The notes under the pieces: generated by a model
Told to the model about the DNA's origin: nothing
The model's input: only the letters and a program-made list of their open reading frames with translations
The model's database searches: none
Assembly (NCBI GenBank): GCA_022655215.1
Contig: JALCUE010000001.1
Coordinates: forward strand, 372,001-436,000
DNA: 64,000 bases
Source: Atopobiaceae bacterium
GTDB lineage: Bacteria > Actinomycetota > Coriobacteriia > Coriobacteriales > Atopobiaceae
Reading direction: 5' to 3'
Part shown: positions 1 to 8,373 of the stretch, one piece after another
Position numbering within the stretch: position 1 is the stretch's first letter
How the letters are laid out: each line of letters starts with the position of its first letter
Program-made: the position numbers and the translations under genes

Positions 1-1
1 C

Positions 2-1957
2 GTCCACGTGACCAAGGGCGAGTTCACCTATTGGTTCGAGGCCGATGGCCGCCGCATCACGGGCTGCGGCTGGCGCAACCTCGCCCACATGCAGTGGGAC
101 CGCGGCACCTCCACGGTCCGTCCGGGCAAGGACTACCTCGCCGAGACGGGCGATCCCTACATGGTGCAGGAGCTCACGCTCGAGCCGGGCGAGTCGGTCT
201 ACGGCCTGGGCGAGCGCTTCGGTGCCTTCGCCAAGAACGGCCAGTCGCTCGACACCTGGAACGAGGACGGCGGCACCGCCTCCGACGTCGCCTACAAGTG
301 CGTGCCCTTCTACGCCTCGAACCGCGGCTACGGCATCTTCGTGAACTCCACCGACGACGTGAGCTTCGAGGTGGGAAGCGAGAAGGTCAGCGCCGTCGAG
401 ATGAGCGTGGCGGGCGAGTCGATCGAGTACGTGTTCTTCTGGGGCCCCGACCTCCACGACGTCCTCGACGAGTACACGGCCATGACCGGTCGTCCGGCGC
501 TCCCTCCCGCGTGGTCGTTCGGGCTGTGGCTCTCCACGTCCTTCACCACCGACTATGACGAGAAGATCACCACCAAGCTCATGGACGGCATGGCCGAGCG
601 TCACATCCCGCTCTCCGTCTTCCATTACGACACCTGCTGGCAGAGCGAGTTCCACTGGTGTGACTTCAAGTGGGACCCCGAGGTCACGTCCGACCCCGCC
701 GGCATGCTCTCCCGTGCCCATGACCGTGGCCTCCACACCTGCGTGTGGATCAACCCCTACATCGCGCAGAGCTCCTACCTGTTCGAGGAGGGCGTGAGCA
801 ACGGATACCTGCTCATGCGCTCGGATGGCAAGGGCGTGTGGCAGTCCGACCACTGGCAGGCCGGCATGGGCATCGTCGACTTCACCAACCCCGATGCCTG
901 GACGTGGTTCCAGTCCAAGCTCAAGGTCCTGCTCGACCAGGGCGTGGACTCCCTCAAGACCGACTTCGGCGAGAGGATCCCCCTCGACGTCACCTATCAC
1001 GACGGGTCCGATCCCGCCTCCATGCACAACTACTACTCGTACCTGTACAACAAGTGTGTCTTCGAGCTGCTCGAGCGCGAGCGTGGTCATGGCGACGCCG
1101 TCCTGTTCGCGCGCAGCGCCACGGCCGGCGGCCAGCAGTTCCCCGTGCATTGGGGCGGCGACTGCATGGCGAGCTACCCCTCCATGGCCGAGACCCTTCG
1201 CGGTGGTCTGTCGCTGTCCATGTGCGGCTTCGGCTTCTGGAGCCATGACATCTCCGGCTTCGAGGCCACGGCCACGCCCGACCTCTACAAGCGCTGGGCC
1301 CAGTTCGGCCTGCTCTCGAGTCACAGCCGCCTGCACGGCTCGGGGAGCTACCGCGTGCCTTGGGTGTTCGACGAGGAGTCCGTGGACGTCGTGCGCGACT
1401 TCGCGCAGCTGAAGTGCCGCCTCATGCCCTACGTCTTCGACATGGCCGTCCACGCGCACGAGACCGGCGTGCCCGTCATGCGCCCGATGGTGCTCGAGTT
1501 CCAGGATGACCCTGCCTGCCGCTACCTCGACATGCAGTACATGCTTGGCGACTCGCTGCTCGTGGCCCCGGTCTTCTCGGCTGACGGCTCCGCGAGCTAC
1601 TACCTGCCGGAAGGGACCTGGACCGACTGGTTCACAGGTGAGACCCGCGAGGGCGGCCGCTGGTACGAGGGGACCTATGACTACCTGCACCTGCCCCTGT
1701 ACGTGAGGCCCAACGCCCTGGTGGCGGTCGGCTCCCATGACGACAGGCCCGACTACGACTACGCAGACGGTCTCACGCTGCGCTGGTACGCACCCGATCC
1801 CGACGTGCCGGCCACGTGCCGCATCGTCGACGAGACCGGCTCCGTGCTCGCCACGGCGACGGCGACGATGACGGAGGGCAAGGCCTCCCTCGAGCTCTCC
1901 CGTCCGCTTCCGGGCGTGACCCTCGAGGTCATGAGCTCTGCCGCGAAGGAGGCATAG
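2..1957 (+). CDS. yicI: GH31 alpha-xylosidase (5' end outside the window)
   Basis: Glycoside hydrolase family 31 enzyme that releases alpha-linked xylose, for example from isoprimeverose or xyloglucan oligosaccharides. The frame is open from base 2 and the visible 650 or so residues are shorter than the roughly 770 of YicI-type enzymes, so the N-terminal beta-sandwich is partly outside the window. The nucleophile motif KTDFGER has its Asp codon at 962-964. The acid/base motif HWGGDC has its Asp codon at 1160-1162. The KTDFGER form is typical of alpha-xylosidases rather than alpha-glucosidases. The stop codon directly abuts the start of the GH1 gene, and the PTS EIIC follows, so these are one operon. 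The start codon is not visible. Substrate specificity is inferred from motifs and from the xylulokinase downstream. Confidence 0.9.
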   Translation, partial: VHVTKGEFTYWFEADGRRITGCGWRNLAHMQWDRGTSTVRPGKDYLAETGDPYMVQELTLEPGESVYGLGERFGAFAKNGQSLDTWNEDGGTASDVAYKCVPFYASNRGYGIFVNSTDDVSFEVGSEKVSAVEMSVAGESIEYVFFWGPDLHDVLDEYTAMTGRPALPPAWSFGLWLSTSFTTDYDEKITTKLMDGMAERHIPLSVFHYDTCWQSEFHWCDFKWDPEVTSDPAGMLSRAHDRGLHTCVWINPYIAQSSYLFEEGVSNGYLLMRSDGKGVWQSDHWQAGMGIVDFTNPDAWTWFQSKLKVLLDQGVDSLKTDFGERIPLDVTYHDGSDPASMHNYYSYLYNKCVFELLERERGHGDAVLFARSATAGGQQFPVHWGGDCMASYPSMAETLRGGLSLSMCGFGFWSHDISGFEATATPDLYKRWAQFGLLSSHSRLHGSGSYRVPWVFDEESVDVVRDFAQLKCRLMPYVFDMAVHAHETGVPVMRPMVLEFQDDPACRYLDMQYMLGDSLLVAPVFSADGSASYYLPEGTWTDWFTGETREGGRWYEGTYDYLHLPLYVRPNALVAVGSHDDRPDYDYADGLTLRWYAPDPDVPATCRIVDETGSVLATATATMTEGKASLELSRPLPGVTLEVMSSAAKEA

Positions 1958-3373
1958 ATGTCGGTCGTGAGGCTTCCCGAGGGCTTCTTCCTGGGCGCGG
2001 CCATGTCCGGCGCGCAGACGGAGGGCGCCTACGCCGTGGGCGGAAAGCTCGAGAGCCTCTGGGACACCTGGAGCGACCTCGACATCGGTTCGTTCACCAA
2101 CAAGGTCGGCTCCTACGTGGGCAACGACTTCTACCACTGCTACGAGGCCGACATCGACCTCCTCAAGGGTCTGGGTCTCACGTCCTTCAGGACGTCGATC
2201 CAGTGGAGCCGCCTGCTCGACCGGGACGGCCAGGTGAACCCCGAGGGCGCCGCCTTCTACCACCGTCTCTTCGCCTATGCGAGGAAGGCCGGCCTGGAAC
2301 CGTTCGTCACCCTCTACCACTTCGACATGCCCACCTATCTCTACCGCCGCGGCGGTTGGGAGAGCAGGGACGTCGTGGAGGCATACGCGAGCTACGCCAG
2401 GAAGGCGTTTGCCGAGTTCGGCCAGGAGGTGAGGTACTGGTTCACGTTCAACGAGCCCATCGTGGAGCCCGAGAACCGCTATCTCACGGGTGAGTGGTAC
2501 CCGCACGTGCGTGACTTCCAGCGCTGCCGCACCTGTCAGTACGACATCTCACTGGCGCATTCCCTCGGCGTCTGGGAGTACCGCCGGGCCAAGGAGGCCG
2601 GCGTCGTGCGCGCCGACTCGCGCATCGGGCTCGTAAGCAGCTTCGCCCCCGCCTACACCAGGGACGATCCGTCCGAGGCCGACCTCGCGGCGCTCCGCAT
2701 GAGCGATGGCATATCGAATCGCTGGTGGCTCGACCTCGTCACGAAGGGGAGCCTGCCCGAGGACGTCATGGATGAGTTCGCCTCCACGGGCGTTGAACTG
2801 GGCATCCGTCCCGGGGACGACGAGATCCTCTCGCGGGGCGTGGTCGATTGGCTGGGATGCAACTACTATCAGCCCAACCGCGTCCAGGCGCCGGCGCGTC
2901 CGACCGGCGATGACGGCCAGCCCATCTTCGCCGATCCCTACGTCTGGCCCGACCGGGTCATGAACGAGAGTCGTGGCTGGGAGATATACCCCAAGGGCCT
3001 CTACGACTTCGGCCTCAAGATCCGCGACGAGTACCCCGACCTCGAGTGGTACGTCTCGGAGAACGGCATCGGGATCGAGGGCGAGGACGCCAACCGCGGC
3101 GCCGACGGGCTCATCGCCGACGACTATCGCGTGGACTTCGTGGCCGGGCATCTCGCCTGGCTGGTGCGTGCGGTCTCGGAGGGCTCGCGATGCCGCGGTT
3201 ACCACTACTGGGCCGTCATCGACAACTGGTCATGGAACCACGCCTTCAAGAACCGCTACGGCTTCGTGGAGGTGGACCTCGCCCACGGATACGAGCGAAG
3301 GCCCAAGGCGTCCGCCGCATGGCTGCGCGACGTCACGCGCACGCGTGAGTTCGAATGGGAGGGTGCCGAGTGA
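1958..3373 (+). CDS. GH1 beta-glucosidase / 6-phospho-beta-glucosidase
   Basis: Family 1 glycoside hydrolase of 471 residues, the usual length, cytoplasmic with no signal peptide. The catalytic acid/base is E166 in FNEP and the nucleophile is E368 in SENG. Near the C-terminus the FEW motif of free-sugar beta-glucosidases is replaced by WSW, followed by a K-N-R-Y stretch. This resembles the Ser/Lys/Tyr phosphate-binding loop of 6-phospho-beta-glycosidases such as LacG and BglA, though the Lys is shifted by one place. Together with the PTS EIIC gene that overlaps its stop codon, it probably hydrolyses phosphorylated beta-glucosides imported by that permease. It starts immediately after the alpha-xylosidase stop. 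Phospho-specificity is an inference. Confidence 0.9.
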   Translation: MSVVRLPEGFFLGAAMSGAQTEGAYAVGGKLESLWDTWSDLDIGSFTNKVGSYVGNDFYHCYEADIDLLKGLGLTSFRTSIQWSRLLDRDGQVNPEGAAFYHRLFAYARKAGLEPFVTLYHFDMPTYLYRRGGWESRDVVEAYASYARKAFAEFGQEVRYWFTFNEPIVEPENRYLTGEWYPHVRDFQRCRTCQYDISLAHSLGVWEYRRAKEAGVVRADSRIGLVSSFAPAYTRDDPSEADLAALRMSDGISNRWWLDLVTKGSLPEDVMDEFASTGVELGIRPGDDEILSRGVVDWLGCNYYQPNRVQAPARPTGDDGQPIFADPYVWPDRVMNESRGWEIYPKGLYDFGLKIRDEYPDLEWYVSENGIGIEGEDANRGADGLIADDYRVDFVAGHLAWLVRAVSEGSRCRGYHYWAVIDNWSWNHAFKNRYGFVEVDLAHGYERRPKASAAWLRDVTRTREFEWEGAE

Positions 3374-4575
3374 GCCTCGACGTCGACAAGGTGACCTGCA
3401 CGGTCGCCAAGCTCGGGAACTATCCCTGCGCCCGTGCGATACGTGAGGGCTCCGGCGTGTCCACGCCGCTGTTCCTCGCCATGGGCGTGGTCGTGCTGGT
3501 CTGTGACGCCTTCGACGGGGCCTGGGCGTGGGGACGCGTCCTGGGCATGTCCGTCTTCGGCATCATGGGCCTCATCCTCGCGGCCACCTTCTCCTACACC
3601 CTCACCAAGGCCAAGGACGCGGGCAACCCGCTCCTGGCCGCGGTCTGCTCCGTGATCTGCTTCGTGGTGTCCCTGCCGTATGCGGAAGGTGGCGCGTCGG
3701 CCCTCACGAGCCCGCTCGTCGGCGTCGATGGCGCCGTCGCCGGGGCGATCGTGGGCCTCGTCGTCTCCGAGCTCATGGCAGCCGTCTCGCGGACGAGGGT
3801 CTGTCGTCTCGACTTGCCCGAGGGCGTGCCCCCCGCTGTGTCGGGGGCGATCGCGGCGATCGTGCCGTCCTTCGTCTCCCTCGTCGCGTTCGGACTCGCC
3901 TCCATCGGTCTGTCGATGGTGGGCACGAGCCTCGTGGGGATCCTCTCGACATGGGTCCAGGGACCGCTCGTCGCCATCAACACGAGCCTCGTGGGATGCG
4001 CGGTGATCCTCATCCTTTCCAACCTGCTCTTCTGCTTCGGCATCCATCAGTCGGTGGTCTCCGGCGTCCTGCTCGAACCGCTCCTCCTGCTCAACATGTG
4101 CCGGGACATGTCCCAGGTCCTGGCTGGCAATGCCGTCACCGAGGTCATGAACATGGGTCTCGTCTCGTCGTTCGCCCTCATCGGAGGTTCCGGTTCCACG
4201 CTCTGCCTCATCCTGGCGACCCTCCTGTTCTGCAGGAGGGACGAATGGCGCGAGTGCGCCAGGGACGCCATCAGGCCCGGCGCGTTCAACATCAACGAGC
4301 CGGTGATCTTCGGCTACCCCATCGTGGGCGACCGTCTCCTCATGGTCCCCTTCGTGGTGGCGCCGGTGGTCGGGCTCTGCATCGGCTATGCGGCGACGGT
4401 CGCGGGGGTCATGCCGGTGTTCAGTGCCTACATGACGTGGGTGTGCCCGCCTCTTCTCGACGCGTTCCTCGGGACGGGAGGCAGCCTCGTGGCCGTGGGC
4501 GTGCAGCTCTTGGCCGTGGTCGCCTGCACGCTGCTCTATCTGCCGTTCTTGGTCGCGGCATCACGCAGGGCATAG
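3370..4575 (+). CDS. PTS EIIC permease, cellobiose type
   Basis: Membrane subunit of a lactose/cellobiose-family phosphotransferase system; it moves a beta-glucoside across the membrane while EIIB phosphorylates it. The 401-residue protein has about nine or ten hydrophobic segments and conserved EIIC signatures: FGIHQSVVSG (about residues 220-230), GGSGSTL and INEPVIFGYP. I start it at GTG 3370, which overlaps the preceding stop (GTGA), typical of translational coupling. An in-frame start a few codons upstream has no better ribosome site. No EIIA or EIIB gene is next to it, so these subunits must come from elsewhere. The GatA/GatB-like pair at 52.4 kb belongs to a different PTS class. Confidence 0.88.
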   Translation: MSLDVDKVTCTVAKLGNYPCARAIREGSGVSTPLFLAMGVVVLVCDAFDGAWAWGRVLGMSVFGIMGLILAATFSYTLTKAKDAGNPLLAAVCSVICFVVSLPYAEGGASALTSPLVGVDGAVAGAIVGLVVSELMAAVSRTRVCRLDLPEGVPPAVSGAIAAIVPSFVSLVAFGLASIGLSMVGTSLVGILSTWVQGPLVAINTSLVGCAVILILSNLLFCFGIHQSVVSGVLLEPLLLLNMCRDMSQVLAGNAVTEVMNMGLVSSFALIGGSGSTLCLILATLLFCRRDEWRECARDAIRPGAFNINEPVIFGYPIVGDRLLMVPFVVAPVVGLCIGYAATVAGVMPVFSAYMTWVCPPLLDAFLGTGGSLVAVGVQLLAVVACTLLYLPFLVAASRRA

Positions 4576-4628
4576 CCGCCGATTCCCGCGTGCCTCTCGG
4601 TTTGGTATCATTCAGCACTGTCGGGCAT

Positions 4629-4715
4629 GCGGGCGTGGCGGAACTGGTAGACGCGCTGGATTTAGGTTCCAGTGGGAGAGATCCCGTGAAGGTTCAAATC
4701 CTTTCGCCCGCACCA
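4629..4715 (+). tRNA. tRNA-Leu (anticodon UAG)
   Basis: An 87-nt class II tRNA. The acceptor stem GCGGGCG (4629-4635) pairs with CGCCCGC (4705-4711), and CCA is encoded. The anticodon arm is CTGGA-TTTAGGT-TCCAG with anticodon TAG. The variable arm is long, as expected for leucine, and the T loop reads GGTTCAAATCC. A possible -10 box, TATCAT, lies at 4606-4611, so the tRNA may have its own promoter as well as read-through from the operon upstream. Confidence 0.97.
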
Positions 4716-4728
4716 TAGATATGGACGA

Positions 4729-4768
4729 GGACGCCACCACAGCACCTGCTGCGGCGGCGTCCTTCTTT
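4729..4768 (+). terminator. Rho-independent terminator after tRNA-Leu
   Basis: A long hairpin has a left arm starting GGACGCC (4729-4735) and a right arm ending GGCGTCC (4756-4762). The arms extend inward to CAGCA/TGCTG with two A-C mismatches and a two-base loop, and TTCTTT follows. It separates the tRNA from the convergent repressor gene. Confidence 0.8.
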
Positions 4769-4799
4769 CACATATGGGCGTTTCCGCCGGGAGTGCCCT

Positions 4800-5921
4800 C
4801 TAGAGCGTCTCGACGAAGCGATGCACGTAGTGATAGGCGGCGCCGAAGGGTGCCGCGCGATGCACGACCTTCGCGATGCGGACGTAGCTGCCGTCGCCCG
4901 CGAAGGAGTCGAGCCTCGCCGTGCGATCGCGGATCTCGTCCAGGCGCTCGCCTAGGTACTGGCACATGGAGCCTCCGATGATGATGTCGGAGTCCAGGAC
5001 CATGTGGATGTCGTTGAGCCCGATCGCGAGGTGATCGGCGTAGTCGTCCCAAGCCTGCTTCGCGTGGGCATCGCCCGCGTCGAGGCGGGCGAAGAAACCG
5101 TCGAGGCTCATCCCCTGGTCATCGCTCAGGCATGAGGACGAGCAGTAGGCCTCGAGGCAGCCGTGCCTCCCGCAGGAGCACTCGCGACCGCCCGGCTCCA
5201 CGCAGAGATGCCCGAACTCGCCGCTGCGACCGTCGTCGCCCTTGAAGGGCTTGCCGTCCATGAATATGGCGCCGCCTACGCCGTTGGAGAGCATGAGGTA
5301 GGTGAGGCTGTCCAGGTCGGGGTGGGCCAGCCATTCGGTGTATCCCGCGCAGTTCGCGTCGTTGGCGACGTGGACGCGATAGCCGATCCTCTGCGTGAGG
5401 GTCGAGATGTCGACGTCGTGCACGTGGAGGGTCGGGGCCGTGAGGATGCGACCGGAACCCTCGTCCACGATGCCCGGAACCGCGATGCCGACCCCGAGCA
5501 GGCTCTCGCGAGCGATTCCCTCGTCATCCAGGAACCTCTCGAGCGCACGTGCCATGTCCTCGCCCAGGGCGGAGACGTCGGAGATGGGGCCGTGCTCGCG
5601 CTTGCGCGTGGCGATGGTGTTGCAGAGCAGGTCCAGGGCGACGAACTGGAAGCAGTGTTCGGTGAGGGAGATGCCCACGGAGGTGCGGGCGGCCGGATCG
5701 ACCTCGAGCACGTGCGCGCGCCTGCCACCCGTCGACTCGAGCTGTCCCGCCTGGTGTATGAGGCCGAGCTCGGAGAGGTTCGTGAGGTTCTGACGGATGG
5801 TGGGCAGGCTCAGGTCCAGCTCGTTCGAGAGCTGTTGCTGCGTCAGGCCGTCCTTCGCCTCGTAGAGGCTTCGGAAGATCCGGTTTCGGGTGAGCTGTCG
5901 GCGTCCGCTTATGTTCTGCAT
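4800..5921 (-). CDS. xylR: ROK-family transcriptional repressor (XylR/NagC type)
   Basis: Sugar-responsive DNA-binding repressor of 373 residues. The N-terminal winged helix-turn-helix lies at about residues 8-65 (LTQQQLSNELDLSLPTIRQNL). The rest is a ROK sugar-kinase fold with a DGKPF segment and the structural zinc motif CSCGRHGCLEAYC at about residues 245-258. I chose ATG 5921 because GGAG lies six to seven bases upstream; a TTG 24 codons further up has no ribosome site and gives an atypical tail. It is transcribed divergently from xylulokinase, the standard arrangement for XylR. The likely inducer is xylose or a related sugar, inferred from the neighbours. Confidence 0.87.
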   Translation of the reverse strand: MQNISGRRQLTRNRIFRSLYEAKDGLTQQQLSNELDLSLPTIRQNLTNLSELGLIHQAGQLESTGGRRAHVLEVDPAARTSVGISLTEHCFQFVALDLLCNTIATRKREHGPISDVSALGEDMARALERFLDDEGIARESLLGVGIAVPGIVDEGSGRILTAPTLHVHDVDISTLTQRIGYRVHVANDANCAGYTEWLAHPDLDSLTYLMLSNGVGGAIFMDGKPFKGDDGRSGEFGHLCVEPGGRECSCGRHGCLEAYCSSSCLSDDQGMSLDGFFARLDAGDAHAKQAWDDYADHLAIGLNDIHMVLDSDIIIGGSMCQYLGERLDEIRDRTARLDSFAGDGSYVRIAKVVHRAAPFGAAYHYVHRFVETL

Positions 5922-6159
5922 TCGATCTCCAACGATAGGGTCGAGGGCTGGCGTGCTGATGAGCGTCTCGCCCGTGGGGGCTGACTTTGGCAATCAGACT
6001 TGAGGAAAGTATACGTCCTGTACCCAGAACGGACCATCCACGGCGCCGGACGTGACGCTCACGATTCATCCACCGCCTTCCACCGCACTTACAGTATTAT
6101 ATTTGCGAAAAGAAATTGCCGTAAGTAATTGCGCGAATGGAAGGCGAGGAGGCCGGAAG
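5922..6159. promoter_or_regulatory. Divergent xylR/xylB control region
   Basis: This is a 238-bp intergenic region with an AT-rich core at 6090-6140. On the minus strand a perfect TATAAT (6101-6096) could be the -10 box of the repressor gene; its -35 is weak. On the plus strand TTGCGA (6103-6108) followed 17 bases later by TAATTG is a weaker candidate for xylB. AATTGC is repeated directly at 6114-6119 and 6127-6132, which could be part of an operator. The operator itself is not identified with confidence. Confidence 0.5.
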
Positions 6160-7641
6160 GTGCTCTACATCGGAGTCGATCTCGGCACGTCGGCAGTGAA
6201 GCTCCTGCTCATGGATGAGAAGGGCGCGATCAGGAACATCGTCAGCAAGGAATACCCCGTCGACTACCCCTATCCGGGCTGGAGCCAGCAGGACCCCGAG
6301 GACTGGTGGGATGCCATCCGCGCGGGAATTCCCGAGCTCATCGCCGGTGTCGACGCGAGCGAGGTCCGCGGCATCGGCTGCGCGGGTCAGATGCATGGTC
6401 TGGTGGTCCTCGACGAGGACGACCACGTGATCAGGCCCTGCATCCTCTGGAACGACGGGAGGTCGGAGGAGCAGGTCCACTACCTCAACGACGTCGTCGG
6501 CCGCGATCGCGTGAGCGCCTGGACGGCCAACATCGCCTTCGCGGGCTTCACCGCGCCGAAGATCCTCTGGATGAGGGACAACGAGCCCGAGCTCTTCTCG
6601 CGCATAGACAAGGTGATGCTTCCCAAGGACTACGTGAACCGTCGTCTCACGGGTACCTTCACCACCGACTTCTCCGATGCCTCCGGGATGCTCCTGCTCG
6701 ACGTCGAGCACAGGCGCTGGAGCCAGGAGATGCTCGATCTGTGCGGCATCACCGAGTCCCAGCTGCCCGAACTCCACGAGAGCGCCGACGCCGTGGGCAC
6801 GCTCCTGCCCGAGGTCGCGCGAGAGCTGGGGCTTCCTGCGGACGTCATCGTCTGCGCCGGTGCCGGCGACAACGCCGCGGCCGCGGTGGGCTGTGGGGCT
6901 GTGGGGGATGGTAGGTGCAACATCAGCCTCGGCACCTCCGGCACGATCTTCATCACGTCCGACACGTTCCGTGCGGGCGGCGGCAACGCCCTCCACTCCT
7001 TCGACCATGCCGACGGCGGCTATCACCTCATGGGCTGCATCCTGTCCGCCGCGAGCTGCAACAGGTGGTGGTGCGAGGACGTCCTCGGCACCGATGACTA
7101 CGCGGGTGCGGTGGGTGGCGTCGACGTCGCGGCGGTGGATCCGAGCCTCGCGTACTTCCTCCCGTACCTCATGGGCGAGAGGAGTCCCCACAACGACCCC
7201 TCCGCACGTGGCGCCTTCGTGGGCCTCAGACTCGACACGACCCGTCAGGAGATGGGCAGGTCCGTGCTCGAGGGCGTCTCGTTCGCGTTCCGCGACTGCC
7301 TCGACATCGCGCGTGCGCAGGGCGTCGAGGTCAGCAGGAGCACGGTCTGCGGGGGTGGGGCGAGAAGCGAGCTGTGGCTCGAGATGCTCGCCACCATCCT
7401 CGACGTGACCCTCGAGCTCCCGCAGACCGAGCAGGGTCCCGGCTACGGTGCCGCGATGCTGGTCGCGGTGGCATGTGGTGACTTCGACTCCGTCGCGGGC
7501 TGCTCCCGCTCCCTGGTGCGCGTCCGTGGCGAGGTGGCCCCGCGCGCCGACCTGGCTGATGCATATGCCAGACGCCACGAGACATGGCATGGCCTGTACC
7601 CGGCCCTCAAGGGCTCGTTCGAGAGGATGGTCGATCGATGA
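6160..7641 (+). CDS. xylB: Xylulokinase (FGGY family)
   Basis: ATP-dependent kinase converting D-xylulose to D-xylulose 5-phosphate for the pentose phosphate or phosphoketolase route; cytoplasmic. The 493-residue protein has the FGGY N-terminal phosphate motif GVDLGTSAVK (about residues 5-14), the sugar-site segment AGQMHGLVV (about 75-83), GWSQQDPEDWW and the C-terminal CGGGARSELW. I start it at GTG 6160 with GAGGAGG just upstream; longer in-frame starts add an unlikely N-terminus. The next gene starts inside its stop codon (ATGA). The ROK repressor is divergent and probably controls it. Confidence 0.92.
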   Translation: MLYIGVDLGTSAVKLLLMDEKGAIRNIVSKEYPVDYPYPGWSQQDPEDWWDAIRAGIPELIAGVDASEVRGIGCAGQMHGLVVLDEDDHVIRPCILWNDGRSEEQVHYLNDVVGRDRVSAWTANIAFAGFTAPKILWMRDNEPELFSRIDKVMLPKDYVNRRLTGTFTTDFSDASGMLLLDVEHRRWSQEMLDLCGITESQLPELHESADAVGTLLPEVARELGLPADVIVCAGAGDNAAAAVGCGAVGDGRCNISLGTSGTIFITSDTFRAGGGNALHSFDHADGGYHLMGCILSAASCNRWWCEDVLGTDDYAGAVGGVDVAAVDPSLAYFLPYLMGERSPHNDPSARGAFVGLRLDTTRQEMGRSVLEGVSFAFRDCLDIARAQGVEVSRSTVCGGGARSELWLEMLATILDVTLELPQTEQGPGYGAAMLVAVACGDFDSVAGCSRSLVRVRGEVAPRADLADAYARRHETWHGLYPALKGSFERMVDR

Positions 7642-8282
7642 TGCTGATCCGTTCCGTGCGTGACGCGGCCTTCGCGCCTTTCGGCAGGGTGCTCGACGCC
7701 CCTGCCTCCCTGACCGCGCCCATCCTGTCCGCGCTGGCCGCCACGCCCCTTCCCGAGGCGACCGACTACGTCGCCTGTGAGCCCACCATCCAGGGCCTTC
7801 CCGAGGCGGGCGAGCTCGCCCTCGCGCTCTTCGGCGGCATCCCCGCCCAGTTCGGCTGGTGCAACGGTCACAACACGAAGCTCAACTGCCTCGAGTATCA
7901 CCGCAGCAGCGAGTTCAACCTCGGCTGCGAGGACTTCGTCTTGCTCCTCGCGAAGCAGGACGACATCGTGGGAGGTCGTCTCGACACCTCGTGCGTCGAG
8001 GCGTTCCGGGTCCCCGCGGGCACGCTCGTGGAGGTCTTCGCCACGACGCTGCACTACGCACCCTGCCACGTCGACGCCTCCACCGGCTTCCACGTGCTCG
8101 TGGCGCTTCCCGACGGCACGAACGGGCCCAAGCCCGAGCACGTGCCGGATGCCGGCGACTCGGACCTGCTCTGGGCCTCCAACAAGTGGCTGCTCGCGCA
8201 CGAGGAGAGCGCCGAGGCGGCATCGGGAGCCGTCCGCGCACTCACGGGGCCGAACATCGACATCGCGGCTGACCTCGCCTGA
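7638..8282 (+). CDS. DUF4867 family protein (cupin-like), copy 1
   Basis: A 214-residue protein of the uncharacterised DUF4867 family. Conserved blocks are GHNTKLNCLEYHRSSEFN (about residues 74-91), VPAGTLVEV and LHYAPCH. Their His, Glu and Asn residues are the kind that bind a metal in a cupin barrel. It overlaps the xylulokinase stop by four bases and precedes the isomerase-like gene, so it is probably co-translated and acts on the same sugar; a mutarotase or isomerase accessory role is a guess. A very similar copy lies at 60543-61184. Function not established. Confidence 0.85.
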   Translation: MMLIRSVRDAAFAPFGRVLDAPASLTAPILSALAATPLPEATDYVACEPTIQGLPEAGELALALFGGIPAQFGWCNGHNTKLNCLEYHRSSEFNLGCEDFVLLLAKQDDIVGGRLDTSCVEAFRVPAGTLVEVFATTLHYAPCHVDASTGFHVLVALPDGTNGPKPEHVPDAGDSDLLWASNKWLLAHEESAEAASGAVRALTGPNIDIAADLA

Positions 8283-8373
8283 GGGGCCGCACGACACATG
8301 ACATGCGGTCGCGAGAGGCGACCTTGAGGAGCCGAGGCCCGAGGGCCTGACGAGAAGAGAGGAACGAATCGAC

